Source of the DNA: Sphingobium sp. TCM1
GTDB taxonomy: Bacteria; Pseudomonadota; Alphaproteobacteria; Sphingomonadales; Sphingomonadaceae
Assembly (NCBI RefSeq): GCF_001650725.1
Contig: NZ_LXVX01000002.1
Coordinates: forward strand, 1 to 64,000
DNA: 64,000 nucleotides
Direction: 5' to 3'
The notes beneath the pieces are model-generated. The model made no database searches, was not told the origin of the DNA, and saw only the letters and a list, made by a program, of their open reading frames with translations. Below, piece by piece: positions 1-9,576 of the stretch. Each line of letters starts with the position of its first letter. The first letter of the stretch is position 1. The position numbers and the translations under genes were made by a program.

Positions 1-214
1 CGTTTTCACACAGTCTGGGTCGATGGCCGACCGAAGCAGAAACATAATCCATTGGGTGCGGCTCCGCTGTCGAATGATCCTTGTCATCGCGGAACAGGAC
101 CGCCATCGAAATAAAGGCTAAGCAAAATTTTTCCCTTATAGCGATGCAGCTGATCGCAAACGGCTTTTTAACCATCGACATATATAGCATGCTGCAATGC
201 AAAAGGGGAATTTG

Positions 215-565
215 ATGCGAGCAGATGCTGCCAACCTCCTGGCCCGGCTGGGAAGGAGGGATTTCCGTTATCGGGAGTTCACCGACAATTTCGCCGATAT
301 GGAGCTATGGCCAATCTTCGAGGCGCTGCTGACGGACAAGCGCGTGGTCGGCAAGCCGCTGTCCGCGCTGGCCGCGCGGCATGTCGAGGACATTCTGCCT
401 TCCAGCAAGGCTAGCCCGGCACGGCCGCCGGAGCCTGCGTCCACGGGCGGCTTGTTCGACGGCTATGGCGACGGCGCCCGCCCCTCTTCCGCCAGTCAGG
501 AGGCCGGGGAATTGCGGTCCTATCTGCAACGCCTTTCAAAAGGCTCGCATGAGGGGCGCGACTGA
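215..565 (+). CDS. Small cellulose-biosynthesis accessory protein, BcsR/BcsP-like
   Basis: A 116-residue protein that opens the cellulose operon. I chose the ATG at 215 over the in-frame ATG at 197 because a purine-rich AAAAGGGGA sits about 6 nt before it. The N-terminal half is compact and hydrophobic (LLARLGRRDFRYREF, then a W-P-I-F segment); the C-terminal half is Pro/Ser/Gly rich and probably disordered. Small BcsR/BcsP proteins encoded directly before bcsQ act with BcsQ in assembling or localising the synthase at the inner membrane. Assignment here rests mainly on position and the short N-terminal motif. Its stop overlaps the bcsQ ATG by one base, so the two are translationally coupled. 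Confidence 0.6.
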   Translation: MRADAANLLARLGRRDFRYREFTDNFADMELWPIFEALLTDKRVVGKPLSALAARHVEDILPSSKASPARPPEPASTGGLFDGYGDGARPSSASQEAGELRSYLQRLSKGSHEGRD

Positions 566-1278
566 TGCCGCTGATCCTCTGTCACTCGGCCAAGGGGGGA
601 ACCGGCACCAGCTTCATCGCCGCGCACCTTGCCATGCATCTGGCCCAGCAGGGGCATGAAGTCGTCGCTCTGGACTTCACCTATCAGGATGCGCTCAAGC
701 TCTATTTCGGCCTGCTCCCGACACAGTCGCTGGTCGAGTTCCGCGGGTCCGGCTCCTCGCCGCTCGCGGTGGCTGGCGTCGAGCTGTTTTCCGGTTACGC
801 CCTTAGCCGCGAGAGCGATTTCATCGAGGCGCTGCGGGCCGGTCGATCACCCTTCGCCGAACGGAAGATCTATATCGCCGACGTAGCCGCCGGTGATCGT
901 GAAACAAAAGACCTGTTGCTGCCCTTCGCGCAACTGCATCTCTGCGCGCTGTTGCCGCATCCGGTGTCGCTGGCCGCTCTGACAAAGGTGCAGGCAGGAA
1001 CCCCGGCGATCGAGTTGACCAAGACGGCCTTCATCCTCAACCAGCTTGACGACACGCACCGCTTTTCCCGCCACGCCCACATATTCTTGCGGGAACTGCT
1101 GGGCGAACGACTGATCGGCACCATTCGGCGTGATGAGGCGGTCAACGAGGCCGCCGCCATGTTCGAGCCGATCAACAAATATGCAGCGGCCAGCGCGGCT
1201 CTGGCTGACATCCGTGAGGTCGCGCGTGCGGTCGAGCAGCGTGCGGGGCTGGTGACGGAGGCCGATCAACTCTCATGA
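565..1278 (+). CDS. bcsQ: Cellulose synthase-associated ParA/MinD-like ATPase BcsQ
   Basis: A 237-residue SIMIBI-class ATPase. The N-terminus carries a deviant Walker A (SAKGGTGTSF, residues about 8-17), typical of YhjQ/BcsQ rather than a canonical chromosome-partition ParA. BcsQ proteins are needed for cellulose synthesis in many proteobacteria and are thought to place or assemble the synthase complex at the cytoplasmic membrane. The gene sits between the small bcsP/R-like gene and bcsAB; its stop overlaps the start of bcsAB (ATGA at 1275-1278). The Walker A ends in Thr-Ser rather than Lys-Ser/Thr, but the preceding Lys of KGGTGTS is present, as in the family. Confident because motif and context agree. 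Confidence 0.88.
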   Translation: MPLILCHSAKGGTGTSFIAAHLAMHLAQQGHEVVALDFTYQDALKLYFGLLPTQSLVEFRGSGSSPLAVAGVELFSGYALSRESDFIEALRAGRSPFAERKIYIADVAAGDRETKDLLLPFAQLHLCALLPHPVSLAALTKVQAGTPAIELTKTAFILNQLDDTHRFSRHAHIFLRELLGERLIGTIRRDEAVNEAAAMFEPINKYAAASAALADIREVARAVEQRAGLVTEADQLS

Positions 1279-4200
1279 AGTTCCTGTCTTCACAGCCTGC
1301 AAAATGGCTGGCTTTGCTGTGCGTGGCGCCCCTGACCCTGCTTGTGGTCGGCGTTCCGCTCGATCTCGATGCGCAATGGCTGTTCACGGGCATAACCATC
1401 GTGGGCGCCATCGTGCTGGGCCGCTCTCCCACGCGAAAGGCGACGTTGACGCTGGGCATCCTGTCGCTGCTGGTTTCGACCCGCTATATGTTCTGGCGCA
1501 CCACCCAGACGCTGGAATTCGGCACCTTGCCGGAATTCCTGCTGGGGAGTGGCCTTTATCTTGCGGAAATCTATGCCTGGGTCATTCTATTGCTGGGCTT
1601 TCTGCAAACCAGCTGGCCGCTTAACCGGCCCGTGGTTGAGATTGCGGGCGAGCCTGAGCATTGGCCCGTCGTCGACGTTTTCATTCCCACCTACAATGAA
1701 AGCCTGTCGATCGTGCGCAATACCGTGTTCGCGGCGCTGGACATGGATTACCCCGCCGACCGCTTTCGCGTTTTCATCCTCGACGATGGCCGTCGCCCCG
1801 AATTTCGCGCCTTCGCCCGGCAGGTGGGCTGCGGATATCTGACCCGCGCGGACAATCTTCATGCCAAGGCGGGCAATCTGAACGCGGCGATGAACAAGAC
1901 GCGCGGCGAACTGATCGCGATCTTCGACTGCGACCATGTGCCCACGCGTGCCTTCCTGCAGATGACCGTCGGCTGGTTCCAGAAGGATGCAAAGCTGGCG
2001 CTGATGCAGACGCCGCACCATTTCTATTCGCCCGACCCTGCCCAGCGCAACCTGCGCACGGTGGACGATCTGCCGGGCGAGGGCGACCTGTTCTACGGCA
2101 ATGTGCAGGGCGGCAATGACCTGTGGAACGCCGCCTTTTTCTGCGGCTCCTGCGCCATCATCCGGCGCGAAGCGCTGACGCAGACCAACGGTTTTGCCGG
2201 CGAGACGGTGACGGAGGACGCGCATACCGCGTTGAAGCTCCAGCGCATGGGGTGGAACACCGCCTATATCAGCGCGCGCCTGTCCGCAGGACTCGCCACC
2301 GAGCGGCTGGTGCTGCACATCGGCCAGCGCATCCGCTGGGCGCGCGGCATGACGCAGATCATGCGGATCGACAACCCGCTGCTGGGGCCGGGCCTGAAAT
2401 GGCAGCAACGCCTTTGCTACCTGAACGCGATGCTGCATTTCCAGTTTCCGCTGCCCAGGATCGTGTTCCTCACCAGCCCGCTTGCATATCTCATCTTCGG
2501 CCAGAACATCATCCATGCCTCGGCATCGCTGATCTTCGCCTATGCCGCACCCCACCTCTATTGCTCGATGGTGTCGGGCGCTCGATCGCAGGGCGGCGAA
2601 CGCCGACCCTTTTGGGGCGAGATATACGAGACGATCCTGGCCTTTCACCTAGTCCCCGCAACGATCCTGACGCTGTTCAACCCCCGCAAGGGCAAGTTCA
2701 ACGTCACCGACAAGGGCAGCCTGCTGGACCGCACCTATTTCGACCTTGGCACGGTGAAGCCGCACCTGATTTGCATCGCGCTGATGCTGTTGGGGGTGAT
2801 GCTGGGCTTCGTGAAGTGGCTATTCTTCCCACATCTGTTCAACATTCAGTTCGACACATTGATATTGAACACCCTGTGGGCGGGCTTCAGCCTCATCATC
2901 CTGCTCGCGGCCGTATCCGTCGCGCGCGAAACACGGCAGGCGCGCGAACATATCCGCATCGAAACGCAGGTGCCCGTCACCATCTATCTTCAGGACGGGC
3001 ATGTGTTCGACGCGATGACCACCGACCTTTCCATGGGCGGCGCCGCGATCCTCCTGCCGCTCGACGTGTCTCTGCGCGACCGGATGGTGACGCACATCTC
3101 GCTGCCCATGGGCGACGAGAAGCTGACGCTGCCGGTCGACAATATCCGCAGCGATCGAACTCGGGCGTTCCTGAGCTTCCAGCCGCTCGACGTGACTCTC
3201 TCGCGCCATCTCGTCCGCGCCATATTGGGCCGTGCCGACGCCTGGCAGCCCGTTGCCTCTCCGCGCCCGGTATCGGGTCTGCGATCCTTGTGGGATATCA
3301 TTGTGGTTGATTTCACTACGCTCAAGCGCCTGTTCCGCCTGAACCGCACGGAACGGCGCACGCTGAAGCGCGAACAGGCAAAGCTGCCCGGCGCCCCAGC
3401 CACCAAGGCGGCCGCTGGCCTGCTGTTGGCTGCTGGCGCGCTGTTCGCCATGCAACAGCCATCCCGGGCGCAAACCCCTGGGGTAGCAAGGATCGCCGCA
3501 ACGCCAGCTTCGGCCGCTGGCGCGCGCCAGCAGCGGCTGAACTTCCGCGATCTCCAGATCCACTCGCCCATCCGGCTTCAGGGCACACGGGGCGAAATCG
3601 GTATCCCCTTTGGCATGCGCCGCAACGACGTGGTCACCAACGCCAGCCTGACGCTGAACCTGGCGTGGTCGCCCGCCATGCTGGGCGACCTCAGTCAGTT
3701 AGTCGTGTTGCTGAACGGCGAGGTCGTGGGCACCCTGCCTTTGCATCCCGGCGACGCAGCGGGCCAGATCGTCAAGATACCGGTCAACCCCGCGCTGTTC
3801 CTGCCGGGCGACAACCGTCTGAACCTGCGCCTGTTGGGCCATTATACCCGCGATTGCGAGGATCCGTTTCACAGCTCGCTCTGGGCCAATGTCAGCAATG
3901 TTCGGTCCTGGTTCGACCTGACCGTTCAGTCGTTGCCGATGGCGCCCGACCTCGCTCGCCTTCCCGGCCCCTTCTTCGACCGTCATGACAATCTGCCTTT
4001 GCGCTTGCCCTTCGTCTTTGCCGGGCGTCCCGGCAATGGCGAACTGGAGGCGGCGGCCAGCGTCGCGTCCTGGTTCGGCGGCATGGCCAGCTATCGGGGC
4101 TTTTCCTTCAAGCCGCTCCTGAACCAGCTGCCGCAAGGAAATGGCGTCGTTTTCCTGCTGGGCAATCGCTCGGTCGCGGGCCTAACAATGCAGGCGCGCG

Positions 4201-5642
4201 GGCCCTCGGTGGCGGTGGTCCGCAATCCGCGCGACAATTTTGGCGAATTGCTGGTCGTCATGGGCCGCAATGTGCAGGAACTGAAACTCGCCGCAGCAGG
4301 CATCGCCAGCGGCCGGGGCGTCTTTGGTGGAGCGCAGATGTCCTTCGACAATGTGCGCATTCCGACCTACCCGCGCTATTCGGCGCCGCGCTGGATCAGC
4401 ACCGATCGTGCGGTGCGCCTGGGCGAGTTGACCAACGCCTATGCGCTTCAAGGCCTGGGCCTTCCGCCCGGTCCGCTCAGCACCCGGTTCCGCATCACGC
4501 CCGACCTTTTCTTCTGGCCGCGCCAGGGGGGCCGGCTGGACCTGCGCTATCGCTATCCCACGGCCGACTGGCTGGACAAGCGCGGTTCCCGGCTCGACGT
4601 GTCGATCAACAACCAATATCTGCGCACCCTGCCGGTCGCAGGCGGCGACTGGTGGGATCAGATCGTCGCCGGCAAGGGCGCCGTATCCCAGGACAGCCGC
4701 GCATCGGTGGTCCTGCCGCGCTATAATCTGTTCGGTCAGAACGAGCTGGTCTTCGACTATAATCTGATCCTGGCCAACAAGAAGAAGTGCGAGGGCACGC
4801 TGCCGGACAATGTTCGGGTCAGCATCAGCCCGACCAGCACGATCGACTTTAGCCATGCCTATCACGCGCTGCAGATGCCCGATCTCGCCACCTTCGCAGG
4901 CGCAGGCTATCCCTTCACCATCCGCCCTGACCTGGCCGAGACGGTCATCGTCATGGGCCGCGATCCCTCGTTGGGAGCGATCGAAGCGTTTCTGGCGCTG
5001 ATGGGCCGCTTTGCAGACTCCACAGGCCTTCCAGCCACACATGTAACCGTCGCCAGCACGATCGAGCCATCGGCGATGGAGGGCAAGGACATATTGGTTC
5101 TGGGCTCCAGCAGCGTCGCCAGTTCAGAGCAGCTGTTCGGCTCCGCGCCCGTACGCTTCTATGACGGGGCATTGCATGTGGCCGAACGGTCGGCGCTGCA
5201 GAATATCCAGAGCATATTCGCCCTGGGCGAACGATCTTCGCTGGAGGAGGCGGAACAGACCATCTACAACACCACCGGCTTTTCCGGCATCGTAGGCTTC
5301 CGTTCACCCTTCGACAGTGGCCGCAGCGTGGTGGCCCTGCTGGCAAACGACCCGAATGCCCTGCCCCAACTGGTGAACGGCATGGCCGATACCAAGATCA
5401 ATGCGCAGATACAGGGCGACCTGGCGGTGACGGACGGCGAAGGCATGACCAGCTTCGCGGTCGGCCCGACCTATTGGGTGGGATCGCTGCCGGTCTGGAT
5501 GCGGATCGCCTACTGGTTCAGCCAGCGCCCCATCCTGATGGCGGCGAGCGGCCTGCTTCTGGCGCTGTTCCTGGCGGGCCCCGCCTATCTTTACCTTAAC
5601 CGGCAGGCCAAGCGCCGCCTCGCAGCGGCGGACGAAGCATGA
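1275..5642 (+). CDS. bcsAB: Fused cellulose synthase BcsA-BcsB (catalytic plus periplasmic subunit)
   Basis: A 1455-residue fusion. Residues 1-700 are BcsA: N-terminal transmembrane helices, then a family-2 glycosyltransferase with UDP/metal ligands D170-D171 (LDDG) and D218xD220, the TED motif with general base D315, and the acceptor-site Q351-R-I-R-W355. A PilZ domain follows, with R557xxxR561 and D584-x-S-x-x-G589, the c-di-GMP-binding residues, so activation by c-di-GMP is expected. After a second signal/TM-like stretch near residues 706-735 comes BcsB (about 737-1455), a periplasmic carbohydrate-binding subunit with a C-terminal membrane anchor. It polymerises UDP-glucose to beta-1,4-glucan and translocates it. 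Most proteobacteria encode A and B separately; the fusion is known from acetic acid bacteria. Overlaps bcsC by 4 bp. Confidence 0.95.
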   Translation: MKFLSSQPAKWLALLCVAPLTLLVVGVPLDLDAQWLFTGITIVGAIVLGRSPTRKATLTLGILSLLVSTRYMFWRTTQTLEFGTLPEFLLGSGLYLAEIYAWVILLLGFLQTSWPLNRPVVEIAGEPEHWPVVDVFIPTYNESLSIVRNTVFAALDMDYPADRFRVFILDDGRRPEFRAFARQVGCGYLTRADNLHAKAGNLNAAMNKTRGELIAIFDCDHVPTRAFLQMTVGWFQKDAKLALMQTPHHFYSPDPAQRNLRTVDDLPGEGDLFYGNVQGGNDLWNAAFFCGSCAIIRREALTQTNGFAGETVTEDAHTALKLQRMGWNTAYISARLSAGLATERLVLHIGQRIRWARGMTQIMRIDNPLLGPGLKWQQRLCYLNAMLHFQFPLPRIVFLTSPLAYLIFGQNIIHASASLIFAYAAPHLYCSMVSGARSQGGERRPFWGEIYETILAFHLVPATILTLFNPRKGKFNVTDKGSLLDRTYFDLGTVKPHLICIALMLLGVMLGFVKWLFFPHLFNIQFDTLILNTLWAGFSLIILLAAVSVARETRQAREHIRIETQVPVTIYLQDGHVFDAMTTDLSMGGAAILLPLDVSLRDRMVTHISLPMGDEKLTLPVDNIRSDRTRAFLSFQPLDVTLSRHLVRAILGRADAWQPVASPRPVSGLRSLWDIIVVDFTTLKRLFRLNRTERRTLKREQAKLPGAPATKAAAGLLLAAGALFAMQQPSRAQTPGVARIAATPASAAGARQQRLNFRDLQIHSPIRLQGTRGEIGIPFGMRRNDVVTNASLTLNLAWSPAMLGDLSQLVVLLNGEVVGTLPLHPGDAAGQIVKIPVNPALFLPGDNRLNLRLLGHYTRDCEDPFHSSLWANVSNVRSWFDLTVQSLPMAPDLARLPGPFFDRHDNLPLRLPFVFAGRPGNGELEAAASVASWFGGMASYRGFSFKPLLNQLPQGNGVVFLLGNRSVAGLTMQARGPSVAVVRNPRDNFGELLVVMGRNVQELKLAAAGIASGRGVFGGAQMSFDNVRIPTYPRYSAPRWISTDRAVRLGELTNAYALQGLGLPPGPLSTRFRITPDLFFWPRQGGRLDLRYRYPTADWLDKRGSRLDVSINNQYLRTLPVAGGDWWDQIVAGKGAVSQDSRASVVLPRYNLFGQNELVFDYNLILANKKKCEGTLPDNVRVSISPTSTIDFSHAYHALQMPDLATFAGAGYPFTIRPDLAETVIVMGRDPSLGAIEAFLALMGRFADSTGLPATHVTVASTIEPSAMEGKDILVLGSSSVASSEQLFGSAPVRFYDGALHVAERSALQNIQSIFALGERSSLEEAEQTIYNTTGFSGIVGFRSPFDSGRSVVALLANDPNALPQLVNGMADTKINAQIQGDLAVTDGEGMTSFAVGPTYWVGSLPVWMRIAYWFSQRPILMAASGLLLALFLAGPAYLYLNRQAKRRLAAADEA

Positions 5643-8600
5643 GCAGGACCATTATGATGCGTAAGTTGCTGATCGCGGCCCTGGTCGGATCGACCGCCAT
5701 CCCGTGCATCGTCCAGGCAGAGGTGCCGGGCGTCGCCGCCCTGATCCAGCAGGGTCGCTACTGGCAGGGCAAGGGGCGGCAGGATCTGGCCAACCAGGCC
5801 TTTCGCCGTGCATTGGTGCTCGACCCGTCCAATGGAGAGGCGCGGCGCGGCCTGAACGGCGGCGGCTCGCGGACTCCAGCGCCTGCCCCTGCCGTTGCAA
5901 AGCCTGCCGCTGCGCCTGCGCCAGCACGTCAGGCTCGCACCACTGGCCAGACGACCCAGCCGACCGCGCCTGCGCCCCGGACGCGCAGCGACACCGGCGG
6001 GGACGCGCGGGCTGCCGGTTTCCGCGCACTGGAACGGAGCGATCTGGCCGAGGCTTCCACTCTGTTCGAGCGCGCGCTGTCGCGCAATCGTGCCGATGCC
6101 GGTGCACGGGGCGGCCTTGGAATCGTAAGACTGCGCCAGAGCCGCTTCAGTGAGGCGCGCGACCTGCTGGAGCGGGCATCGCGAACGGGCTCGGCGGCGC
6201 AGTGGGCGGAAGCGCTGGCCAGCGCCCGCTTCTATGGCGACCTTGCCGACGCACAAGTGGCATTGTCGGCAGGCCGTCTTGCCGAGGCGCAGGCAAAAGC
6301 GGAGGGTCTGGTCCGATCAGGCTATACCGATCGCCAGCCCGCGCTCGAACTGCTGGCGAACATTTATGAACGGCAGGGCCGTTATGCAGACGCCGCAGAC
6401 ATGTTCCGCCAAGCGTCGAACCAAGGGGCTAGCGACAGCCAGTCGGAAGCTCGCCTGAAGAGTCGGGCCGCGCGCGGCCGCGCGTTGGCCGCCGTGGCGC
6501 AGGGCGATCCGGTGACCGCTGAGCAGGAATTCCAGTCGGGCCTGTTGCTCGATCAGAGCGATCCCTGGATTCGCTACGAATACGCGCGCTTCATGATCGA
6601 TCGCGGCCGGACATCCGATGCCGACTCTCTTGTCCGCTCGCTTTCTGCCTCCTCCAGTGCCGACGCTCTCTATGCGGCCGCGCTCATCAACAATGAGCTT
6701 GCCCGCCCCGCCGCCGCCGATGAGCTGATCAGCCGGATTCCCGATGCGCAGCGCACGACGCAGATGCGGAACTTCGCGCTGGGCCTCAAGACCGATCAGG
6801 CGATCCGCCGCGCCCGCGAGATCGGCGCAATGGGGCGTCAGGCGGAGGCGCGCGCGGCATTGCAGCAGCTGAGCGGCACGCCCGGTATGACCGCTGCCAA
6901 GCAGGCGGCGATCGCCGACGCGCTTTATGATCTGGGTGACCTCGACGGGGCGGCCGGGCTGGCGCAGCAGGCACTGGCGGGCGACATCAGCGATGTGGAA
7001 GGCTATGAGCCCGTCGTCCGCGTGTTGGCCAAGACCGGCCGCGACGACCTCGCCGCAGCCGCGCTTCAGCGGGCCAACCAGATGACAGGCGGATCGGCCG
7101 ATGGCCAGCGGTCTCTGGCACGGATCAGCGGCGGCATGGCGGCGGCGCAGGCGGACCGGCTGCGCCTGGCGCAGCAATATGCGCCAGCGTTCGACCTGCT
7201 CCAATCGGCCTGGAATGCCGCGCCCGGCAACCGAGAGGTTCTGTCCGCGCTCGCCCGGCTCTATCAGTCCGGCGGCATGCCTGCGCGTGCGGCGCAGAGC
7301 TATCAACTGATCCTGGCGCAATCGCCCAAGGATCGCGACGCCACGCTGGGCCTGATTGAAACAGCAGGCGCGGCGGGAGACACCACGCTCGCCCGTCAGG
7401 CCATCGACCAGGCAGCCCAGCAGTGGCCGAACGATCATGAGGTCTATCTGGCCGCTGCCCGGATGGAGCAGGCGCGCGGCAACGAAGGGGCGGCCATCCG
7501 CTATCTGAAGCGAGCGCGCGAAATCTATGCAAGGCAGGCAGGCATCGCGCCAACGCTGACCGCGGCCAATCCCTTCGGCACGGCGGCGATGGGCGAAAAT
7601 CCGTTTCGTTCGCAGGCTGTCGCGCCTGCCCCAGCCCCTATCAACCCCTTCGCGCTCAGCGGGCGCGCGCGGCTTCCTTCGCCCGCCAGCTATGGATCGG
7701 GCTATGGCGGGCCTGCTCAGACTGTGGTCCCGCAGCAGAGCAGCTTCGCCGCTGGGACGCCGGGGTTCGCGGGCAACGCGCTCGCCTCCGCCGCTTTCAC
7801 TTCCTCCTCATCCTTCGAAACGCCCCAGGGCGGCAGCGGCATCGGCGATCCCGTGCTGGCACGCCTCGAATCCGACATCCGCTCCCTGTCCAGGGACAGC
7901 GGTCCGCGCGCCGAGGTGGAAACCGGCTATCGCGAGCGGTCCGGGGAACCGGGCTTGAGCGAGCTCAAGGAACTGACCGGCTCAGCCGCCATTTCCACCA
8001 GCATCGGCAATGGCCGTCTATCGGCCAAGGCGGAAGCGGTGGTGCTCGATGCCGGTGCGCCCAGCCAGTCCGGGCAAGCGCGCTTCGGCGGCAATGGCCT
8101 GCCGGAGGCTGCCGCCATCGTCGGAGAGGTGGACCAGGCGAACATCCCGGTCGGGACGCAGCATGCGTCCGGCGTGGCGTTGTCGGCATCCTACAAGAGT
8201 CCGCTGTTGCAGCTGGAGGCGGGCACCACGCCGCTCGGCTTCGGCACTACGCGGGCGACCTGGCATGCGGCGGTGACGCCGCAATTCTCCTCCGTAGCGT
8301 CGGGCAAGATCTGGTTCGAGCGCCAGCCTGTCAAGGACAGCATCATATCCTATGCCGGTGCCAGCAATCCGGCCAGCGATGCCGCTGTCGGCGCGGCCAT
8401 GGCGCAGATCGCCAATGCGGCGCGCGACCCGGTGACGGGCCTGTCCCCGGTCGACTATGCCACTGGCGGCGCCTATGGGCTGGGCGAACGTTGGGGCCAG
8501 GTGATGAAGACCGGCGGCGGCATGTCGTTCAGCTATGATCGGAACGGCACCGGCTTCTACGGTGATGCCACCTACCACCGGTATCGCGGCGAGAATGTCC

Positions 8601-9115
8601 GGAACAACTATGGCATCCAGCTGAACGCGGGCGGCTATATGAGGGTCTATCAAGGCAATGGCTCCACCGTGACTGGCGGCATCAACGTCAATTATCAGGA
8701 CTTTGCCAACAACCAGAACTTCTTCACATTCGGACATGGCGGCTATTTCAGCCCGCAAAGCTTCCTCAGCGTGGCCTTCCCGTTGCGCTACACCTATGAC
8801 AGCAGTCGCTGGGAAGTGCGGGGTAATTTTGCGCCCGGCTACCAGAGCTTCGATCAGGACGCCGCCAATCTCTATCCGACCAGTGACGCCGCGCAGGGGC
8901 TTCTTAACGATTTGAAGCTACAGGATAGCGATGTGCGTTCGAGATATGATGGCCTTAGCAAGACCGGCTTCGCCCTTTCCGCTGACGGAGCCATCTATTA
9001 CCGCGTTAGCCCCTCGACACGGGTTGGAGGACAGATGGGCATGAACACATTCGGCACGTACGACGAATTCCGCTCGCTGATCGGCATTCGCCAGTCGCTG
9101 GGAGCCGGGCGATGA
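5639..9115 (+). CDS. bcsC: Cellulose export porin BcsC (TPR scaffold plus outer-membrane barrel)
   Basis: A 1158-residue secreted protein. An N-terminal signal peptide (MRKLLIAALVG..., ending near VQA) is followed by an Ala/Pro-rich linker, then many TPR repeats (about residues 120-620) with the usual small/large Ala-Leu spacing. A low-complexity Pro/Ser region leads to a C-terminal BcsC barrel domain (about 750-1158) rich in alternating aromatic strands. The TPRs span the periplasm and bind BcsB and peptidoglycan; the barrel lets glucan leave the cell. Start overlaps bcsAB (ATGA) and the stop overlaps bcsD (ATGA). The ATG at 5639 was kept because of the overlap; an in-frame ATG just downstream (MMRKL) is equally possible. 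Confidence 0.93.
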   Translation: MSRTIMMRKLLIAALVGSTAIPCIVQAEVPGVAALIQQGRYWQGKGRQDLANQAFRRALVLDPSNGEARRGLNGGGSRTPAPAPAVAKPAAAPAPARQARTTGQTTQPTAPAPRTRSDTGGDARAAGFRALERSDLAEASTLFERALSRNRADAGARGGLGIVRLRQSRFSEARDLLERASRTGSAAQWAEALASARFYGDLADAQVALSAGRLAEAQAKAEGLVRSGYTDRQPALELLANIYERQGRYADAADMFRQASNQGASDSQSEARLKSRAARGRALAAVAQGDPVTAEQEFQSGLLLDQSDPWIRYEYARFMIDRGRTSDADSLVRSLSASSSADALYAAALINNELARPAAADELISRIPDAQRTTQMRNFALGLKTDQAIRRAREIGAMGRQAEARAALQQLSGTPGMTAAKQAAIADALYDLGDLDGAAGLAQQALAGDISDVEGYEPVVRVLAKTGRDDLAAAALQRANQMTGGSADGQRSLARISGGMAAAQADRLRLAQQYAPAFDLLQSAWNAAPGNREVLSALARLYQSGGMPARAAQSYQLILAQSPKDRDATLGLIETAGAAGDTTLARQAIDQAAQQWPNDHEVYLAAARMEQARGNEGAAIRYLKRAREIYARQAGIAPTLTAANPFGTAAMGENPFRSQAVAPAPAPINPFALSGRARLPSPASYGSGYGGPAQTVVPQQSSFAAGTPGFAGNALASAAFTSSSSFETPQGGSGIGDPVLARLESDIRSLSRDSGPRAEVETGYRERSGEPGLSELKELTGSAAISTSIGNGRLSAKAEAVVLDAGAPSQSGQARFGGNGLPEAAAIVGEVDQANIPVGTQHASGVALSASYKSPLLQLEAGTTPLGFGTTRATWHAAVTPQFSSVASGKIWFERQPVKDSIISYAGASNPASDAAVGAAMAQIANAARDPVTGLSPVDYATGGAYGLGERWGQVMKTGGGMSFSYDRNGTGFYGDATYHRYRGENVRNNYGIQLNAGGYMRVYQGNGSTVTGGINVNYQDFANNQNFFTFGHGGYFSPQSFLSVAFPLRYTYDSSRWEVRGNFAPGYQSFDQDAANLYPTSDAAQGLLNDLKLQDSDVRSRYDGLSKTGFALSADGAIYYRVSPSTRVGGQMGMNTFGTYDEFRSLIGIRQSLGAGR

Positions 9116-9576
9116 ACGAAACCACGCACCGCTTCATGGCGGCCGGACCCGTTGCCGCCGATCCCAAGGGGCTTGCCCTTCTCAGTGCGATGACCGCCGC
9201 TGAAATCTGGGCGAGCGCCTCTCCTGCACAGGCGCGCGGCTTTTATATGGCGGTCGGGGGCAGGCTCGCCGCGGCTCAGCCGATGGACGAAGCCACCGAT
9301 CTGGCGCTGCTCGCCACCCGCGCCAACATGCTGTGGGCGGCGCTCGATTGGGGCCATGTCGACCTGCATATGGAAGATCAGGGCATTGCCATCCGGCATG
9401 AGGGGCTGCCCCATGCACTGGACGGGGACGTCGACGGCCACTGGCGCGAGATCGTCAGCAGCGTGCTCGAGGGCGTCTATGACGCATGGTTCCGTGCGCT
9501 GGGAAGCGGTGCGACGCTGATGACGCGAACGGTCGATTTCAATGGCGGGACGCTGGACCTCTGGCATGGTCATTGA
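9112..9576 (+). CDS. bcsD: Cellulose synthase subunit BcsD
   Basis: A 154-residue cytoplasm/periplasm-sized protein without signal peptide, matching the length of BcsD/AcsD. It has the family's mixed helical N-terminal part, a W-A-A-L-D-W-G segment in the middle and an aromatic C-terminal region. BcsD forms octameric rings in acetic acid bacteria and improves glucan crystallinity, defining type-I bcs operons. Here it lies between bcsC (4-bp overlap) and bcsZ, whose preferred start lies inside its last codons. Identification uses overall pattern and operon position rather than a catalytic motif. Confidence 0.85.
   Translation: MNETTHRFMAAGPVAADPKGLALLSAMTAAEIWASASPAQARGFYMAVGGRLAAAQPMDEATDLALLATRANMLWAALDWGHVDLHMEDQGIAIRHEGLPHALDGDVDGHWREIVSSVLEGVYDAWFRALGSGATLMTRTVDFNGGTLDLWHGH

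Noticed and set aside
1587..2648. - strand open frame of 353 codons within bcsA
   Set aside because: It is antisense to the glycosyltransferase domain, whose catalytic motifs are all present on +.
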